64,000 nt of DNA from an uncultured Acetatifactor sp. (GCA_947625675.1 CANQPH010000005.1:28902-92901), one strand, 5' to 3'; shown: positions 7,874 to 17,421, counted from the first letter of the stretch. Numbers and translations: made by a program. Notes: generated by a model from the letters alone, not told the origin.

Positions 7874-9946
7874 GTGGCTGAAATGGGAACAGGGAACAAG
7901 AATTTACAGAGAATTTTAATTACGGATGACAATGAGCTGAATCGGGCCTTGCTGGCGGAAATGCTGGAGCAGGAATATGAGATCATGGAGGCCTCCAACG
8001 GAATAGAGGCCGTCAAGCTTCTCCATCAGTACAACAGCGAGATCGACCTGGTGCTTCTGGACATCGTGATGCCGGAAATGGATGGCTTCGGGGTCTTGAC
8101 CATGATGAACAAGTATCATTGGATCGAGGATATCCCGGTCATCATTATCACCATGGAGGACGCTCCCGCTTACATGGAAAAGGCCTATGAGCTGGGAGTG
8201 ACGGATTTCATCAAGCGTCCCCTGAACGAGATCATTATCAAGCGGAGGGTGGTCAACACGCTCTTGCTCTATGGGAGACAGAAGAAGCTGGTTGGCCTGG
8301 TGACCAATCAGATCATCGAGCGGGAAAAGAGCAACAGCCTGCTGATCAATATTTTAAGCCATATCGTGGAGTTCCGAAACGGGGAAAGCGGCCTGCACGT
8401 GCTCCATATCAATATGATGACGGATATGATATTGAAGCATCTGCAGCGCAAGACGGATAAATACCGCATGAGCAGCAGCGAGATCGCCATGATCGCCACG
8501 GCTTCCGCCCTGCATGACATCGGCAAGATCGGAATTCCGGACGAGGTGCTGAACAAGCCGGGAAAATTTACTCCCGAGGAATTTGAAATCATGAAGGGGC
8601 ATTCCGCCCTGGGGGCCTCCATGCTGGAGAAGATCCCTTATCAGGAGGAGGAACCCCTGGTGAAGGCGGCCTACGCCATTTGCCGCTGGCATCATGAGAG
8701 GTATGATGGAAAGGGTTATCCTGACGGTCTGGTGGGGGAACAGATTCCCATCGAGGCCCAGGTGGTGGCTTTGGCGGACGTCTATGACGCCCTGACCAGC
8801 GAGCGGGTCTACAAAAAGGCAATTCTTCACGAGAAGGCCGTGCAAATGATCCTGAACGGGGAGTGCGGCGCCTTCAATCCCATTCTGTTGGAGTGCCTGG
8901 TGGACATAGCGGACAACATTCAGGAAGAGCTGCGGGTGAATTCCTTTAACCGCACCAACCAGAGACAGATGGCCAACGTGGCTTCGGAGCTTTTGCGGCA
9001 CGAGGAACTGAGCGCTTCCGACAGGACCCTTCGGCTTCTGGAAAACGAGAGGACGAAATATCGTTTCTTCGCTTCCATGTCCAAGGAAATCCAGTTTGAG
9101 TACACGGTGGCGCCGCCCATGGTGCAGATCTCCGATTGGGGTGCGGAAATGCTGGGATTGAACGAAATCACCATGGATCCCTATCACGATAGGCAGATCC
9201 TGGAGAACTTCGGAGAGGAAAACCTGAACGAAATGGCGCAGGCCTTGCGGGCCACCACGCCGGAATCTCCCGTGCTGCAGTTTGACTACAGGATTAAAGT
9301 GCATGGACAGGAACGGTGGAACAAGATCATCTGCAGAGCCATGTGGTCCGGGGAACCCGCCGTCTATACGGGGGTCATCGGCAAGGTGGTGGACATTCAG
9401 CAGGAAAAGGAGAAGCTTTCCAGCCTGGAATTCCTGGCCACCCATGACGGACTGACCGGCCTTTTGAACCTGAGGGGAGCCAAGGATCAAATCATTGAAA
9501 AGCTGGAGAATGATGAGATGGAATTCGCCCTGGTGATCTTTGACCTGGATTACTTTAAAAAGGCGAACGACACCTGGGGACATGATTTCGGCAACAAGGT
9601 TCTCCAGTATGTGGCCAAGAAGCTGCACCAGAGCATCCGGGGAGGAGACGTGGCCGCCCGGGTGGGCGGGGACGAGATCCTGGTATTCCTGCCTTATAAG
9701 AACGATGGTTTGAAGGTGGTAGTGACCAGAATTTTCAACGCCCTGTCCGGAGACTTTGAGGGATTTAACATTTCCCTCAGCATGGGCGTGGCCAGGACGG
9801 AGGACGTGGGAAGGGATTACGAGACTCTGTTCCGTCATGCCGACCAGGCCCTTTACGCCGCCAAAAGAGGCGGACGGGGTCAACTGCGGTTCTATGAGGA
9901 GGAGATGGATCAGACCTCCTCGGTGATCTCGCCTATTGAAGGGTAG
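7874..9946 (+). CDS. Response regulator with REC, HD-GYP and PAS-like/GGDEF domains
   Basis: REC: ILITDDNELNRALL...DLVLLDIVMPEMDGFGVL. HD-GYP: ALHDIGKIGIPDEVL...HHERYDGKGYPDGLVGEQIPIEAQVVALADVYDALTSERVYK. GGDEF: FDLDYFKKANDTWGHDFGNKVL...ARVGGDEILVFL. Confidence 0.92.
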   Translation: MAEMGTGNKNLQRILITDDNELNRALLAEMLEQEYEIMEASNGIEAVKLLHQYNSEIDLVLLDIVMPEMDGFGVLTMMNKYHWIEDIPVIIITMEDAPAYMEKAYELGVTDFIKRPLNEIIIKRRVVNTLLLYGRQKKLVGLVTNQIIEREKSNSLLINILSHIVEFRNGESGLHVLHINMMTDMILKHLQRKTDKYRMSSSEIAMIATASALHDIGKIGIPDEVLNKPGKFTPEEFEIMKGHSALGASMLEKIPYQEEEPLVKAAYAICRWHHERYDGKGYPDGLVGEQIPIEAQVVALADVYDALTSERVYKKAILHEKAVQMILNGECGAFNPILLECLVDIADNIQEELRVNSFNRTNQRQMANVASELLRHEELSASDRTLRLLENERTKYRFFASMSKEIQFEYTVAPPMVQISDWGAEMLGLNEITMDPYHDRQILENFGEENLNEMAQALRATTPESPVLQFDYRIKVHGQERWNKIICRAMWSGEPAVYTGVIGKVVDIQQEKEKLSSLEFLATHDGLTGLLNLRGAKDQIIEKLENDEMEFALVIFDLDYFKKANDTWGHDFGNKVLQYVAKKLHQSIRGGDVAARVGGDEILVFLPYKNDGLKVVVTRIFNALSGDFEGFNISLSMGVARTEDVGRDYETLFRHADQALYAAKRGGRGQLRFYEEEMDQTSSVISPIEG

Positions 9947-9995
9947 CCTTAAACCGCACAGATGCCGGCATCATTTTTGTCAAATTCATTGCATG

Positions 9996-10035
9996 CAAAA
10001 AGAGAGTATCAATTAGCTGATACTCTCTTTTTATA
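9996..10035. terminator. Symmetric (bidirectional) terminator
   Basis: AAAAAGAGAGTATCA attagc TGATACTCTCTTTTT. Confidence 0.85.
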
Positions 10036-10159
10036 AGAGGGGGAGTTGAAAAGTTATTTGAAAAAGGAACTTTGGGGGAGTCCCTTTTTCTACTTCCCAT
10101 CATACTTGAAAATTGTGACCAAATTGTGGTCAAAAGATTAAGTGAAAATAAAATAATCT

Positions 10160-10270
10160 CTAATCCTCTATATCCTGATCCGCAGCCACGGCAGAAACCA
10201 CGGATGGAATCACCGCCGCAACCACGGCGATAATGATGATCAACAATCCTTCGCCCAAAATCAAAAACAT
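10160..10270 (-). CDS. 36-aa hydrophobic small ORF, predicted single-span membrane peptide
   Basis: MFLILGEGLLIIIIAVVAAVIPSVVSAVAADQDIED, preceded on the minus strand by GAGAGGAGAAAAAACC-ATG (RBS) and a consensus TATAAT (10319-10324, minus). Confidence 0.55.
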   Translation of the reverse strand: MFLILGEGLLIIIIAVVAAVIPSVVSAVAADQDIED

Positions 10271-10409
10271 GGTTTTTTCTCCTCTCGCAGAATCGACATA
10301 ATTAACGGTACTATATCTATTATACATATTTTTCCGGATTTGAAAACACCTAAACTGAATTTTTTCAAAAGAATCCTGAAGGCCGCATATTTGAGCGATA
10401 ATTTTAGGT

Positions 10410-10504
10410 ATCGTGAAAATGCACAACAAATTGGCCATCGTGAAAATACACAAATCAGGAATATCCCTTTTTTCTGGGAAAAACCCACGAAAAAAATGCA
10501 CAAG
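10410..10504 (+). repeat. Three short direct repeats (TCGTGAAAATRCACAA-like) upstream of the Tad operon promoter
   Basis: ATCGTGAAAATGCACAA (10410-10426), ATCGTGAAAATACACAA (10437-10453), and a weaker CACGAAAAAAATGCACAAG (10486-10504). Confidence 0.65.
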
Positions 10505-10564
10505 ACCTTCTGTGGCGTCATAAAAGTTTGTAGGAAATGCCATGGAAAAAAGGGGCCGATTTCG

Positions 10565-10593
10565 TTGACAGTTTGGAAGGAACAGCGTAAATT
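10565..10593 (+). promoter_or_regulatory. Predicted sigma-A promoter of the Tad/Flp operon
   Basis: TTGACA (10565-10570), 17-nt spacer, TAAATT (10588-10593). Confidence 0.6.
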
Positions 10594-10638
10594 AGCAATC
10601 ACTCGGCCGAGCAAGATCACTGAAAGGGGAGGGAGAAT

Positions 10639-11775
10639 GTGAAGATTCGACTGGACACGTTGGAAGAACGCCTGGACAACATGGTGAATGAATACACCAC
10701 CAGGAAGCAGCTGTCCCTGATACAGATGAAGAAAGGGATCATAAGCAGAGAAGATTTTTTGGAGGAGGCCAGAGAGTACATCCATGCTTATCTGGAGGTG
10801 TCCGAGGGCGAGGAAAAGAAGCTGATAAAAGCCTTTGAACAATATATTTTTGGATATTCCAGACTTTCTCCCCTAATCGATGATCCGGAGATTTCCGACA
10901 TCCGCATCGTCAGTTTTGATAACGTGCGGGTAAAAAAGCAGGGAAAGCGGGTGGATGGAGGGATTTCCTTTCGTTCCGAAAAGGAATACCGGCAGTTCGT
11001 GGATTATGTGGCTACCAAGAACCAGGTGAACATTTCCAACATGAATGCGATACAGCGTTTCACGGATACGGAGAGCCATCCCGGATTCATCCTGCGGTTT
11101 ACCATATCCATGCCTTTGGTCAACACTTACAGTGAGCCTTATCTATGCATCAGAAAGGTGCCGAAGAATTTTCCGCAAATGAAGGAACTGATTGACCGAA
11201 AAATGCTGGATACCCGGACCGCAGAGCTTTTGATCGAACGATTCCGGAAGGGATCCACCCTGATCTGCGGAGGGAATTCCTCGGGGAAGACCACCCTGCT
11301 GAACGCCCTGAAGGAAACGCTGCCGGATGACGTGGCCATCCTGGTGGCCCAGCAGGCGGACGAGCTCACCACCAAATTCCATCCGGATATGATGTTTCTC
11401 CATTCCCTCCCGGGAAGCGGGGAAAGTCAAATCAGTTACGATTTGAAAAATATCAGCATTGCCGGACTGACCATGGACGTGGACTTTTTCATCATAGGAG
11501 AGGTAAAGGGAGCGGAAGCGTTGTATCTGTTGAATGCCGCCTATACCGGACAGCTCTGTGCGGCCACGATCCATGCGCCGTCGGCGGACAAGGCGCCCAA
11601 TAAATTGGTGGATTACGCCATGTATGACAGCCGGTATTCCCGGGATGAGCTGATGAAAATGATGGATTGTTTTCAAACGTTGGTCTTCATGGAGCACTAT
11701 CAGGTCAGACAGATTTATGCCTGTAAGGGCTGGCGGGAAGACGTGCATGATCTCCAGTATGAAAGGATTCTGTAA
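10639..11775 (+). CDS. CpaF/TadA-family Flp pilus assembly ATPase
   Basis: GSTLICGGNSSGKTTLLNALKETLP (Walker A), FFIIGEVKGAEALYLLNAAYTGQLCAATIHAPSA. GTG start after GGGAGGGAG RBS. Confidence 0.88.
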   Translation: MKIRLDTLEERLDNMVNEYTTRKQLSLIQMKKGIISREDFLEEAREYIHAYLEVSEGEEKKLIKAFEQYIFGYSRLSPLIDDPEISDIRIVSFDNVRVKKQGKRVDGGISFRSEKEYRQFVDYVATKNQVNISNMNAIQRFTDTESHPGFILRFTISMPLVNTYSEPYLCIRKVPKNFPQMKELIDRKMLDTRTAELLIERFRKGSTLICGGNSSGKTTLLNALKETLPDDVAILVAQQADELTTKFHPDMMFLHSLPGSGESQISYDLKNISIAGLTMDVDFFIIGEVKGAEALYLLNAAYTGQLCAATIHAPSADKAPNKLVDYAMYDSRYSRDELMKMMDCFQTLVFMEHYQVRQIYACKGWREDVHDLQYERIL

Positions 11776-11778
11776 AAG

Positions 11779-12735
11779 ATGGATTTTAATTTGACATTGG
11801 GCATGAAGATATTGATTGGCATTCTTCTTTACCTGACTTTTTTCCTGTTGTTTTTCTGGATGCGTTCCCGGAGGGTGATCGGGCAGGTGTTGAGTAGGAC
11901 AGCGGAATCCCTGGATGCCAGAAGCAGACAGAGAGTTCAGGCGGGCCGGGAATATTTGTCCAGACTGCAGGAGCGGACGGGCGTTCTGTATCGGATTGAG
12001 CAGAAGCTGACCTACAGCGGGCTGACGGTGAAATGGAGCTGGCTGACCCCGGAGCTCTGGGTGCTTCTCAACATAATGGCCAGCGCCCTGGGATATTTTG
12101 CGGCGGCCCTCTGGACGGGGAAATGGACGGCGGGATTGGCGGCCATTCTGGTTTCGCAGTGCCTGAGAAGTTTTTGCCTGGGAAGAATGATGAGCAGAAA
12201 TTTTCGGCTGGTCAATGACAATTTATTGAAATTTCTGGACTTTCTGGGTAACTACAGCATTACCAACGGAGAGGTCACGAGTGTTCTCAATCAGATCAGC
12301 CGGTACTTGGACGAACCGCTTCACAGTGTTCTGGACGCTTGTTATTATGAAGCCCAGACCACGGGGGATACGTCCCTGGCCCTTTTGTCCATGGCTGAAA
12401 AGGTGGAACATCCCAAGTTCAAGGAACTGGTGCGCAACATGGAAATCAGCGTCCGGTATTCTGCGGATTTTGTGGTATTGGTCAATAACAGCAGAAGGGC
12501 GGTCAGGGAGTATATGAGGACTCGACAGGAACGCAGGGCTCTGGTAAGAGAGGCCATTGTGAACATGGTGATCCTTTTGGCCATGTCGGCGGTTATCCTG
12601 CTGGCGGTGGGACAGTTAATTGGAATCGGCATCCAGGAGATTTTGTTTGGAACCATGCCGGGCAGAATCTGCCTGGGAGTGATTGCGGGAATATTTGCCC
12701 TGATGTATGGGCAGATCCGGAGGATGGATAGGTAG
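11779..12735 (+). CDS. TadB-like type II secretion F-family membrane protein
   Basis: Multi-TM protein directly after the CpaF-like gene. Central region (SVLNQISRYLDEPLHSVLDACYYEAQTTGDTSLALLSMAEKVEHPKFKELVRNMEI) is typical of TadB/TadC. Confidence 0.72.
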   Translation: MDFNLTLGMKILIGILLYLTFFLLFFWMRSRRVIGQVLSRTAESLDARSRQRVQAGREYLSRLQERTGVLYRIEQKLTYSGLTVKWSWLTPELWVLLNIMASALGYFAAALWTGKWTAGLAAILVSQCLRSFCLGRMMSRNFRLVNDNLLKFLDFLGNYSITNGEVTSVLNQISRYLDEPLHSVLDACYYEAQTTGDTSLALLSMAEKVEHPKFKELVRNMEISVRYSADFVVLVNNSRRAVREYMRTRQERRALVREAIVNMVILLAMSAVILLAVGQLIGIGIQEILFGTMPGRICLGVIAGIFALMYGQIRRMDR

Positions 12736-12762
12736 ACTCGGACTGGAAAAACGGAAAGGAGG

Positions 12763-13620
12763 ATGGGGTTGGAGCGGATTGTGAATTCACTGGGGATATT
12801 TCAGGAGACCGGGACGTGGAGCGTGGTAATTGCCCTGTTGGTATTCGTGCTGCTGCTTTTGGTATTTGTGTGTTGGCGGCCCAAGGAGATGATTCTTTCA
12901 GCGTTTGCAGAGCTTCGCTTGAACCTGATGAAGAACGGGAAAGGGCTCCTGGATTATCAAAAGCTGGAGGAAAAGCTGAAAAGAAACGGGGCCTCCTACC
13001 ATTATGGAAATTGGGTGGAACCGGTACGGTTCCTGGCCTTGAGACTGGTGTTGGGAGTGGTCGGCCTAATGTTGGGACTATATTTCGGGTATTTGCAAGG
13101 GGGCGTTTTGGCGTTTTTGTCCTTTTGGCTTCCGGATGGGATGCTGGTGTGGATGAACAATCGTGACAATGAAAAGATGCTGCCGGAGTTAAAGCTGGTA
13201 TATCAGGCGATTTCCATGCAGATTCGTTCGGGCGTCTATGTGACGGACGCTTTGGTGGAATGTTATGGAAGCGTCCGGGACAGAAGATTGAGGGACGCCC
13301 TGCTGACCTTATCCGGCGACATCACCATGAAGGCGGACGTGGAGGATGCCTTGGAGAGGTTCAAGGACCAATTTGATAATCAATATGTGGATGCGCTGTG
13401 CATTACTATTTTGCAGGCTTTGGAATCGGGTCAGGCGGTGGAATTGTTGTCGGATATCGCAGAGCAGATCAAGGATCTGGAATCAACGATGATGGAGCGC
13501 CGAAAAGCCGGGTTGGATAGAAGCATCACTTTTTATCAGCTGGGAATTCTGGCAGCCATTCTGGCCGTGGTCCTATATGCCTGCGTTACCAATATGTTTT
13601 CCGCAGCTTTGAGTTTTTGA
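12763..13620 (+). CDS. TadC-like type II secretion F-family membrane protein
   Basis: LPELKLVYQAISMQIRSGVYVTDALVECYGSVRDRRLRDALLTLSGDI...ALESGQAVELLSDIAEQIKDLE; C-terminal TM segments. Confidence 0.75.
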   Translation: MGLERIVNSLGIFQETGTWSVVIALLVFVLLLLVFVCWRPKEMILSAFAELRLNLMKNGKGLLDYQKLEEKLKRNGASYHYGNWVEPVRFLALRLVLGVVGLMLGLYFGYLQGGVLAFLSFWLPDGMLVWMNNRDNEKMLPELKLVYQAISMQIRSGVYVTDALVECYGSVRDRRLRDALLTLSGDITMKADVEDALERFKDQFDNQYVDALCITILQALESGQAVELLSDIAEQIKDLESTMMERRKAGLDRSITFYQLGILAAILAVVLYACVTNMFSAALSF

Positions 13621-13676
13621 AGGTCTTTAAAATCGTGGTCGGAGGCCGCAGGAATGCGGCGGAAAAGGAGGAAAGA

Positions 13677-13916
13677 ATGACTTATAAATTATATTTGATG
13701 AAGTGCAGGATTCAGGGATTGGCATCGAGATGGGCCGCAAGAGCGTTTGAATCGAAAAGCGCCGGGATTGACGGGATCCTGGTGACTGTGGGGTTATGCA
13801 TTATCGCTTTGCTGCTCTGTGTGGTGATGAAGAATTCCCTGACCACGTTTATTGAAACGTTGGTGAAAAATTTGCAGAGTGAGGCACAGAAAATGCTGGG
13901 AGTTGTATCGAAATAG
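13677..13916 (+). CDS. Flp-type pilin-like small protein (79 aa)
   Basis: MTYKLYLMKCRIQGLASRWAARAFESKSAGIDGILVTVGLCIIALLLCVVMKNSLTTFIETLVKNLQSEAQKMLGVVSK; single TM and position in the Tad operon. GGAGGAAAG RBS. Confidence 0.65.
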   Translation: MTYKLYLMKCRIQGLASRWAARAFESKSAGIDGILVTVGLCIIALLLCVVMKNSLTTFIETLVKNLQSEAQKMLGVVSK

Positions 13917-13932
13917 GCGGAGAGGATGCGAT

Positions 13933-14403
13933 ATGCCTGAGAGATTTGCGATGTTTCAACGCTTCGGCGCTTTGAAAAGCCGCACTGCGGCGAAGCTGTC
14001 TAAAAGCGGGGGAAGTGTTCTGGATATGATGATGGTATTTATCTATGTGCTGGTTTTGACGATTGTAATGACGGCATATGTGGGAAGCCTTCAGATATTG
14101 AATCAAAAAACCCAGATCAGTCAGATCGCCAGAAAATATATTTTGCGCATGGAGACGGTAGGATATCTGATGGACAATGACCGTATGAACATGGAAGAAG
14201 AACTGCATGCGGCAGGGGCTGAAAACATTGATTTTTCGGGAACGACCTTCCATGAGGTGGAGTTCGGCTCTCCAATATATTTGACGATAAAAGGCCAGCT
14301 TACCGGCAGGGTCTACAGAGGGAGAGGGAACGTGCTGCAGGCATTCTTTGAAGAAGGCCTGTACGGATTTGAGGAACGGAAGATGTCCACTGCCAAAAAT
14401 TAA
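13933..14403 (+). CDS. TadE/pseudopilin-like protein (DUF4320-like)
   Basis: MPERFAMFQRFGALKSRTAAKLSKSGGSVLDMMMVFIYVLVLTIVMTAYVGSLQILNQKTQISQIARKYILRMETVGYL; N-terminal TM and operon context. Confidence 0.55.
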   Translation: MPERFAMFQRFGALKSRTAAKLSKSGGSVLDMMMVFIYVLVLTIVMTAYVGSLQILNQKTQISQIARKYILRMETVGYLMDNDRMNMEEELHAAGAENIDFSGTTFHEVEFGSPIYLTIKGQLTGRVYRGRGNVLQAFFEEGLYGFEERKMSTAKN

Positions 14404-14438
14404 GGGATAAGGGCAACGGAAGAGTAAGGAGCGGGTGG

Positions 14439-15035
14439 GTGAAAATCATGGGTATAAACAGACTTGAGAGATCCGAGGGCAAGGTGGAGATCGTGACTGG
14501 CATGTATTTGCTGATCTTTTTGATCCTGGTATTGACGGTACAACAGCAAGTGAATTATTTTGCCCTGACTCATATTTTTATGGAGGATGCTCTGGCGGCT
14601 TCCAATTTGGCTTCTGCGGTGATCGATGTCAGAGAATATGGAATCAGCCATACGGTGCGCATTGCATCCGCCGCAGAAGCCTTCGCCATTTATCAGAAGG
14701 CTTTGCAGGAAAATCTGAACCTGAACGAGCGGTGGGAATATGGCAATAAGACGCTGATCAGCAGTCCTGTGGAGATTCTGCAATATACGATATATAACGT
14801 GGAAAAAGAAGATGTTACGATATGTTCTTATGATCGTTACGGGGGATACAGTACCTGGAAGGTGGAAAACGGTCTGGGCAGCGTATATACGCCCGACGGA
14901 ACCAGGGTGGAATCCACTTCCATTTACAGCAGGATCGGCTTTACCGTGGAAGGAATCCTGGGAGTCAGCATCTTTGCGGACCAGGACAACACGGTGGATA
15001 TTATCGGCAGTATGACGGAGGAGACGGAAGGATGA
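14439..15035 (+). CDS. Pilus-operon pseudopilin-like protein of unknown function
   Basis: Single N-terminal TM (VEIVTGMYLLIFLILVLTVQQQVNYFALTHIFMEDALAASNLASAV) in a co-oriented operon. Confidence 0.5.
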   Translation: MKIMGINRLERSEGKVEIVTGMYLLIFLILVLTVQQQVNYFALTHIFMEDALAASNLASAVIDVREYGISHTVRIASAAEAFAIYQKALQENLNLNERWEYGNKTLISSPVEILQYTIYNVEKEDVTICSYDRYGGYSTWKVENGLGSVYTPDGTRVESTSIYSRIGFTVEGILGVSIFADQDNTVDIIGSMTEETEG

Positions 15036-15685
15036 AGAAAGGGAAAAAGAATATTTTGCCGGGGGCGGCCTTTGCGGCCCTGATAGCGGCGGTGGTGGTA
15101 TATTGCGTTTTGCTCAATATTGAGGTGAACGCATTGCGTGAATATGAGAAAGGAACCGTGCTGATAGCTCAGTCGGACATCGGAAGGGGAGTGATTCTCG
15201 GTGAGGAAAATGCGGAAAAGTATTTGGCGGAAAGGGAAATGGATCAAAAGCTGATCCCTGCGGCGGCGCTGCGGGAGTGGAGTCAGGCGGACCAGGTGAT
15301 GATCAAAGAGAATTTGGACGCCGGGGTGGTGCTGACTTCTTCCATGCTTGTCTCTTTGGAGGAACAGGAGAGACAGATGAAGGAGCCGGTGCTGGCGGGA
15401 TTCAAGGCGGAAGACCTATATCAGGTGGTCAGCGGAATCTTGAGAAACGGAGATCGGATTCATATTTACACGGTGGATGAGGAAACCAACGAAGCCAGAC
15501 TTTTGTGGGAAAATATTTTGGTGCGGGAGGTGTTCAGCAGTTCCGGCGCCATGATTCCGGCGGAAGACCAGGAAACTGCGGCCCAGCGGGTAAACGTGCT
15601 GATGGAAAAGAAAGATGTGGAACGATTTTATTCGGAATTGGTGAAAGGCTCCTTGAGGGTGGTCAAGGTATTGGAGGCTTATTGA
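15032..15685 (+). CDS. CpaB/RcpC-like (SAF-domain) Flp pilus assembly protein
   Basis: N-terminal TM followed by VLIAQSDIGRGVILGEENAEKYLAEREMDQKLIPAAAL...VMIKENLDAGVVLTSSMLV. Overlaps the previous gene by 4 bp. Confidence 0.65.
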   Translation: MKKGKKNILPGAAFAALIAAVVVYCVLLNIEVNALREYEKGTVLIAQSDIGRGVILGEENAEKYLAEREMDQKLIPAAALREWSQADQVMIKENLDAGVVLTSSMLVSLEEQERQMKEPVLAGFKAEDLYQVVSGILRNGDRIHIYTVDEETNEARLLWENILVREVFSSSGAMIPAEDQETAAQRVNVLMEKKDVERFYSELVKGSLRVVKVLEAY

Positions 15686-15702
15686 ACCTTTTTGCAGCAG
15701 AT

Positions 15703-17421
15703 ATGGAGGAAAGACGCTTGAAGAAAAGAAGAAAACGATGGATTTGGGCTCTGTTTAAGAGCGGGCTCCTTGTGCTGGCCGGCAGTCTGGCCTTCTGCGC
15801 AAGGCTTTCCGCAGGGAATATTTATGATAGTCCGTATATTACCTTCAGCCCGGATCATAAAGCCTTTACGACAAATGCCGGGGTTCAGGAGGTGGAGCAG
15901 TATTCTTTGGGGACGGTTCAGGAGACAGGCGCAAAATCTTCCCTGAGGGCTTTGCAGGCCGGAGAACATTATTATAGATATACCAGGGTGAAAGACGTGC
16001 CCGTGGGATTCTGGCGGGTGGAACAATCCGTGTCACTCTGTATCCATGATCAATATCCGCCGTTGGGGGTCTCTTTTCATCAAATCCCGTTTCGCCGGGA
16101 CAGATGTTTCCGATATTATTTTTCTGGATGGTGGGGTTATTGTGCGGATTGCGGAGATCGTCTGATGCCGATGTTCTTTTACATGAGCAGACAGGCGGCC
16201 GCATCTCTTTCCATGCTGGATCTCGATCTGGCTTATTATTATTTGTGCCCTTTTTGCCAGAATTTGGAACAGGGGGTAGAATTGTCGGCTCATTTGTGCA
16301 GGGGGATTTCCAGCAACCAATATCAGATCAGATATGATGCGAATATCAGCGGGGCATCCGGTTTTATGGAAAATAGCCTTCACATGTATAATAATGACAC
16401 GACTTATGAGGGCAACCGGATTGAACCGGAGGTGCGACTGAGAAAAAATAACTATGCCAAAGAAGGATATTTATTTCAGGGATGGAATACCCGGCCGGAC
16501 GGGACGGGACAGAGCTTTGCCGATGAGCAGGAAATATGGAATTTAACGCAGGACAATTATGACGGGAACGGGAGCGGCACAGTTGTATTATATGCGCAGT
16601 GGAGTCCCATCATGAGCACCTTGAGGATTGACCCTGCGGGGGGAAGCTATCAGGGAAATGCCGGAATCACGGAAATGGAACGGGAATACGGGGCCATGTA
16701 TCGGATCGCTTCGGAGGAATTGCAGCTGCCGGAGGGGAATACGGTTACTTTTTTATCACAGGGAGGGAGTTACGCAGAACCTTTGAAAAGCGCCGTTTCG
16801 TTTCGAGGCTGGACGCAAAGCGACCCCTTTCACGGAAGGCTGCAGGGGGATCTTTATTGTTTTTCCGGGGAGATGGGGAGCGTTGATACGCTGACCGCCG
16901 TTTATGACAGGGAGGCGGTCATTTTGCCGGGTGTGGAGCGGCCCGGCTACACTTTTCGGGGCTGGTATTATGATGCGGACGGTCTGACGCCTGCCGGAGG
17001 CCCCGGGGATCGGTTTATCCCCCGGGAGAATGTGACTTTGTACGCCGGTTGGAAGGAAGATTTAAAATTGACCGCAGAAGTGGAGCGGATCCTGGAACCG
17101 CATAATCCGGTGTTCCGCTGCGGAGAAAGCGGCATTTTGCGATTTACGGTATGGGGATATGCGGATCGGGTGGAAGTGCGTTTTCCCAAGGAGCTGACCG
17201 GCAAGAATCCTGAATATAACGTGGATTATCCATATGGGGGAACGGTCCTGTCCAGTCAGGAGACAATACAATTTATGATCCCTCTTCACATGCCCATGGG
17301 AGAATATGAGATAACCGTTACGGCGTATCGAGGGGAAGGAATGGTGCAAGAATTCCCGGTGTTCTGGACCTTGGGAGAGGGAGAAAGCGTACTGAAAGAA
17401 ATCAGGACCCGTCTGCGGTAA
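15703..17421 (+). CDS. Secreted InlB B-repeat (Listeria-Bacteroides repeat)-containing protein
   Basis: Signal-like N-terminus (KSGLLVLAGSLAFCARLSAG). Repeats YAKEGYLFQGWNTRPDGTGQSFADEQEIWNL...VVLYAQWSP and VERPGYTFRGWYYDADGLTPAGGPGDRFIPRENVTLYAGWKE. ATG at 15703 with GGAGG context. Confidence 0.72.
   Translation: MEERRLKKRRKRWIWALFKSGLLVLAGSLAFCARLSAGNIYDSPYITFSPDHKAFTTNAGVQEVEQYSLGTVQETGAKSSLRALQAGEHYYRYTRVKDVPVGFWRVEQSVSLCIHDQYPPLGVSFHQIPFRRDRCFRYYFSGWWGYCADCGDRLMPMFFYMSRQAAASLSMLDLDLAYYYLCPFCQNLEQGVELSAHLCRGISSNQYQIRYDANISGASGFMENSLHMYNNDTTYEGNRIEPEVRLRKNNYAKEGYLFQGWNTRPDGTGQSFADEQEIWNLTQDNYDGNGSGTVVLYAQWSPIMSTLRIDPAGGSYQGNAGITEMEREYGAMYRIASEELQLPEGNTVTFLSQGGSYAEPLKSAVSFRGWTQSDPFHGRLQGDLYCFSGEMGSVDTLTAVYDREAVILPGVERPGYTFRGWYYDADGLTPAGGPGDRFIPRENVTLYAGWKEDLKLTAEVERILEPHNPVFRCGESGILRFTVWGYADRVEVRFPKELTGKNPEYNVDYPYGGTVLSSQETIQFMIPLHMPMGEYEITVTAYRGEGMVQEFPVFWTLGEGESVLKEIRTRLR

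Noticed and set aside
8354-9883. 509-aa minus-strand ORF antisense to the HD-GYP/GGDEF gene
   Set aside because: Shadow ORF; plus-strand catalytic motifs are intact.
10410-10504. CRISPR-like array
   Set aside because: Only two good repeats of 17 bp plus one degraded copy, spacers too short and uneven, no cas genes in the window.
10261-10842. 193-aa minus-strand ORF overlapping the micro-ORF and the CpaF start
   Set aside because: No RBS, overlaps the Tad promoter and CpaF coding sequence, and is in a different frame from the better supported 36-aa ORF.
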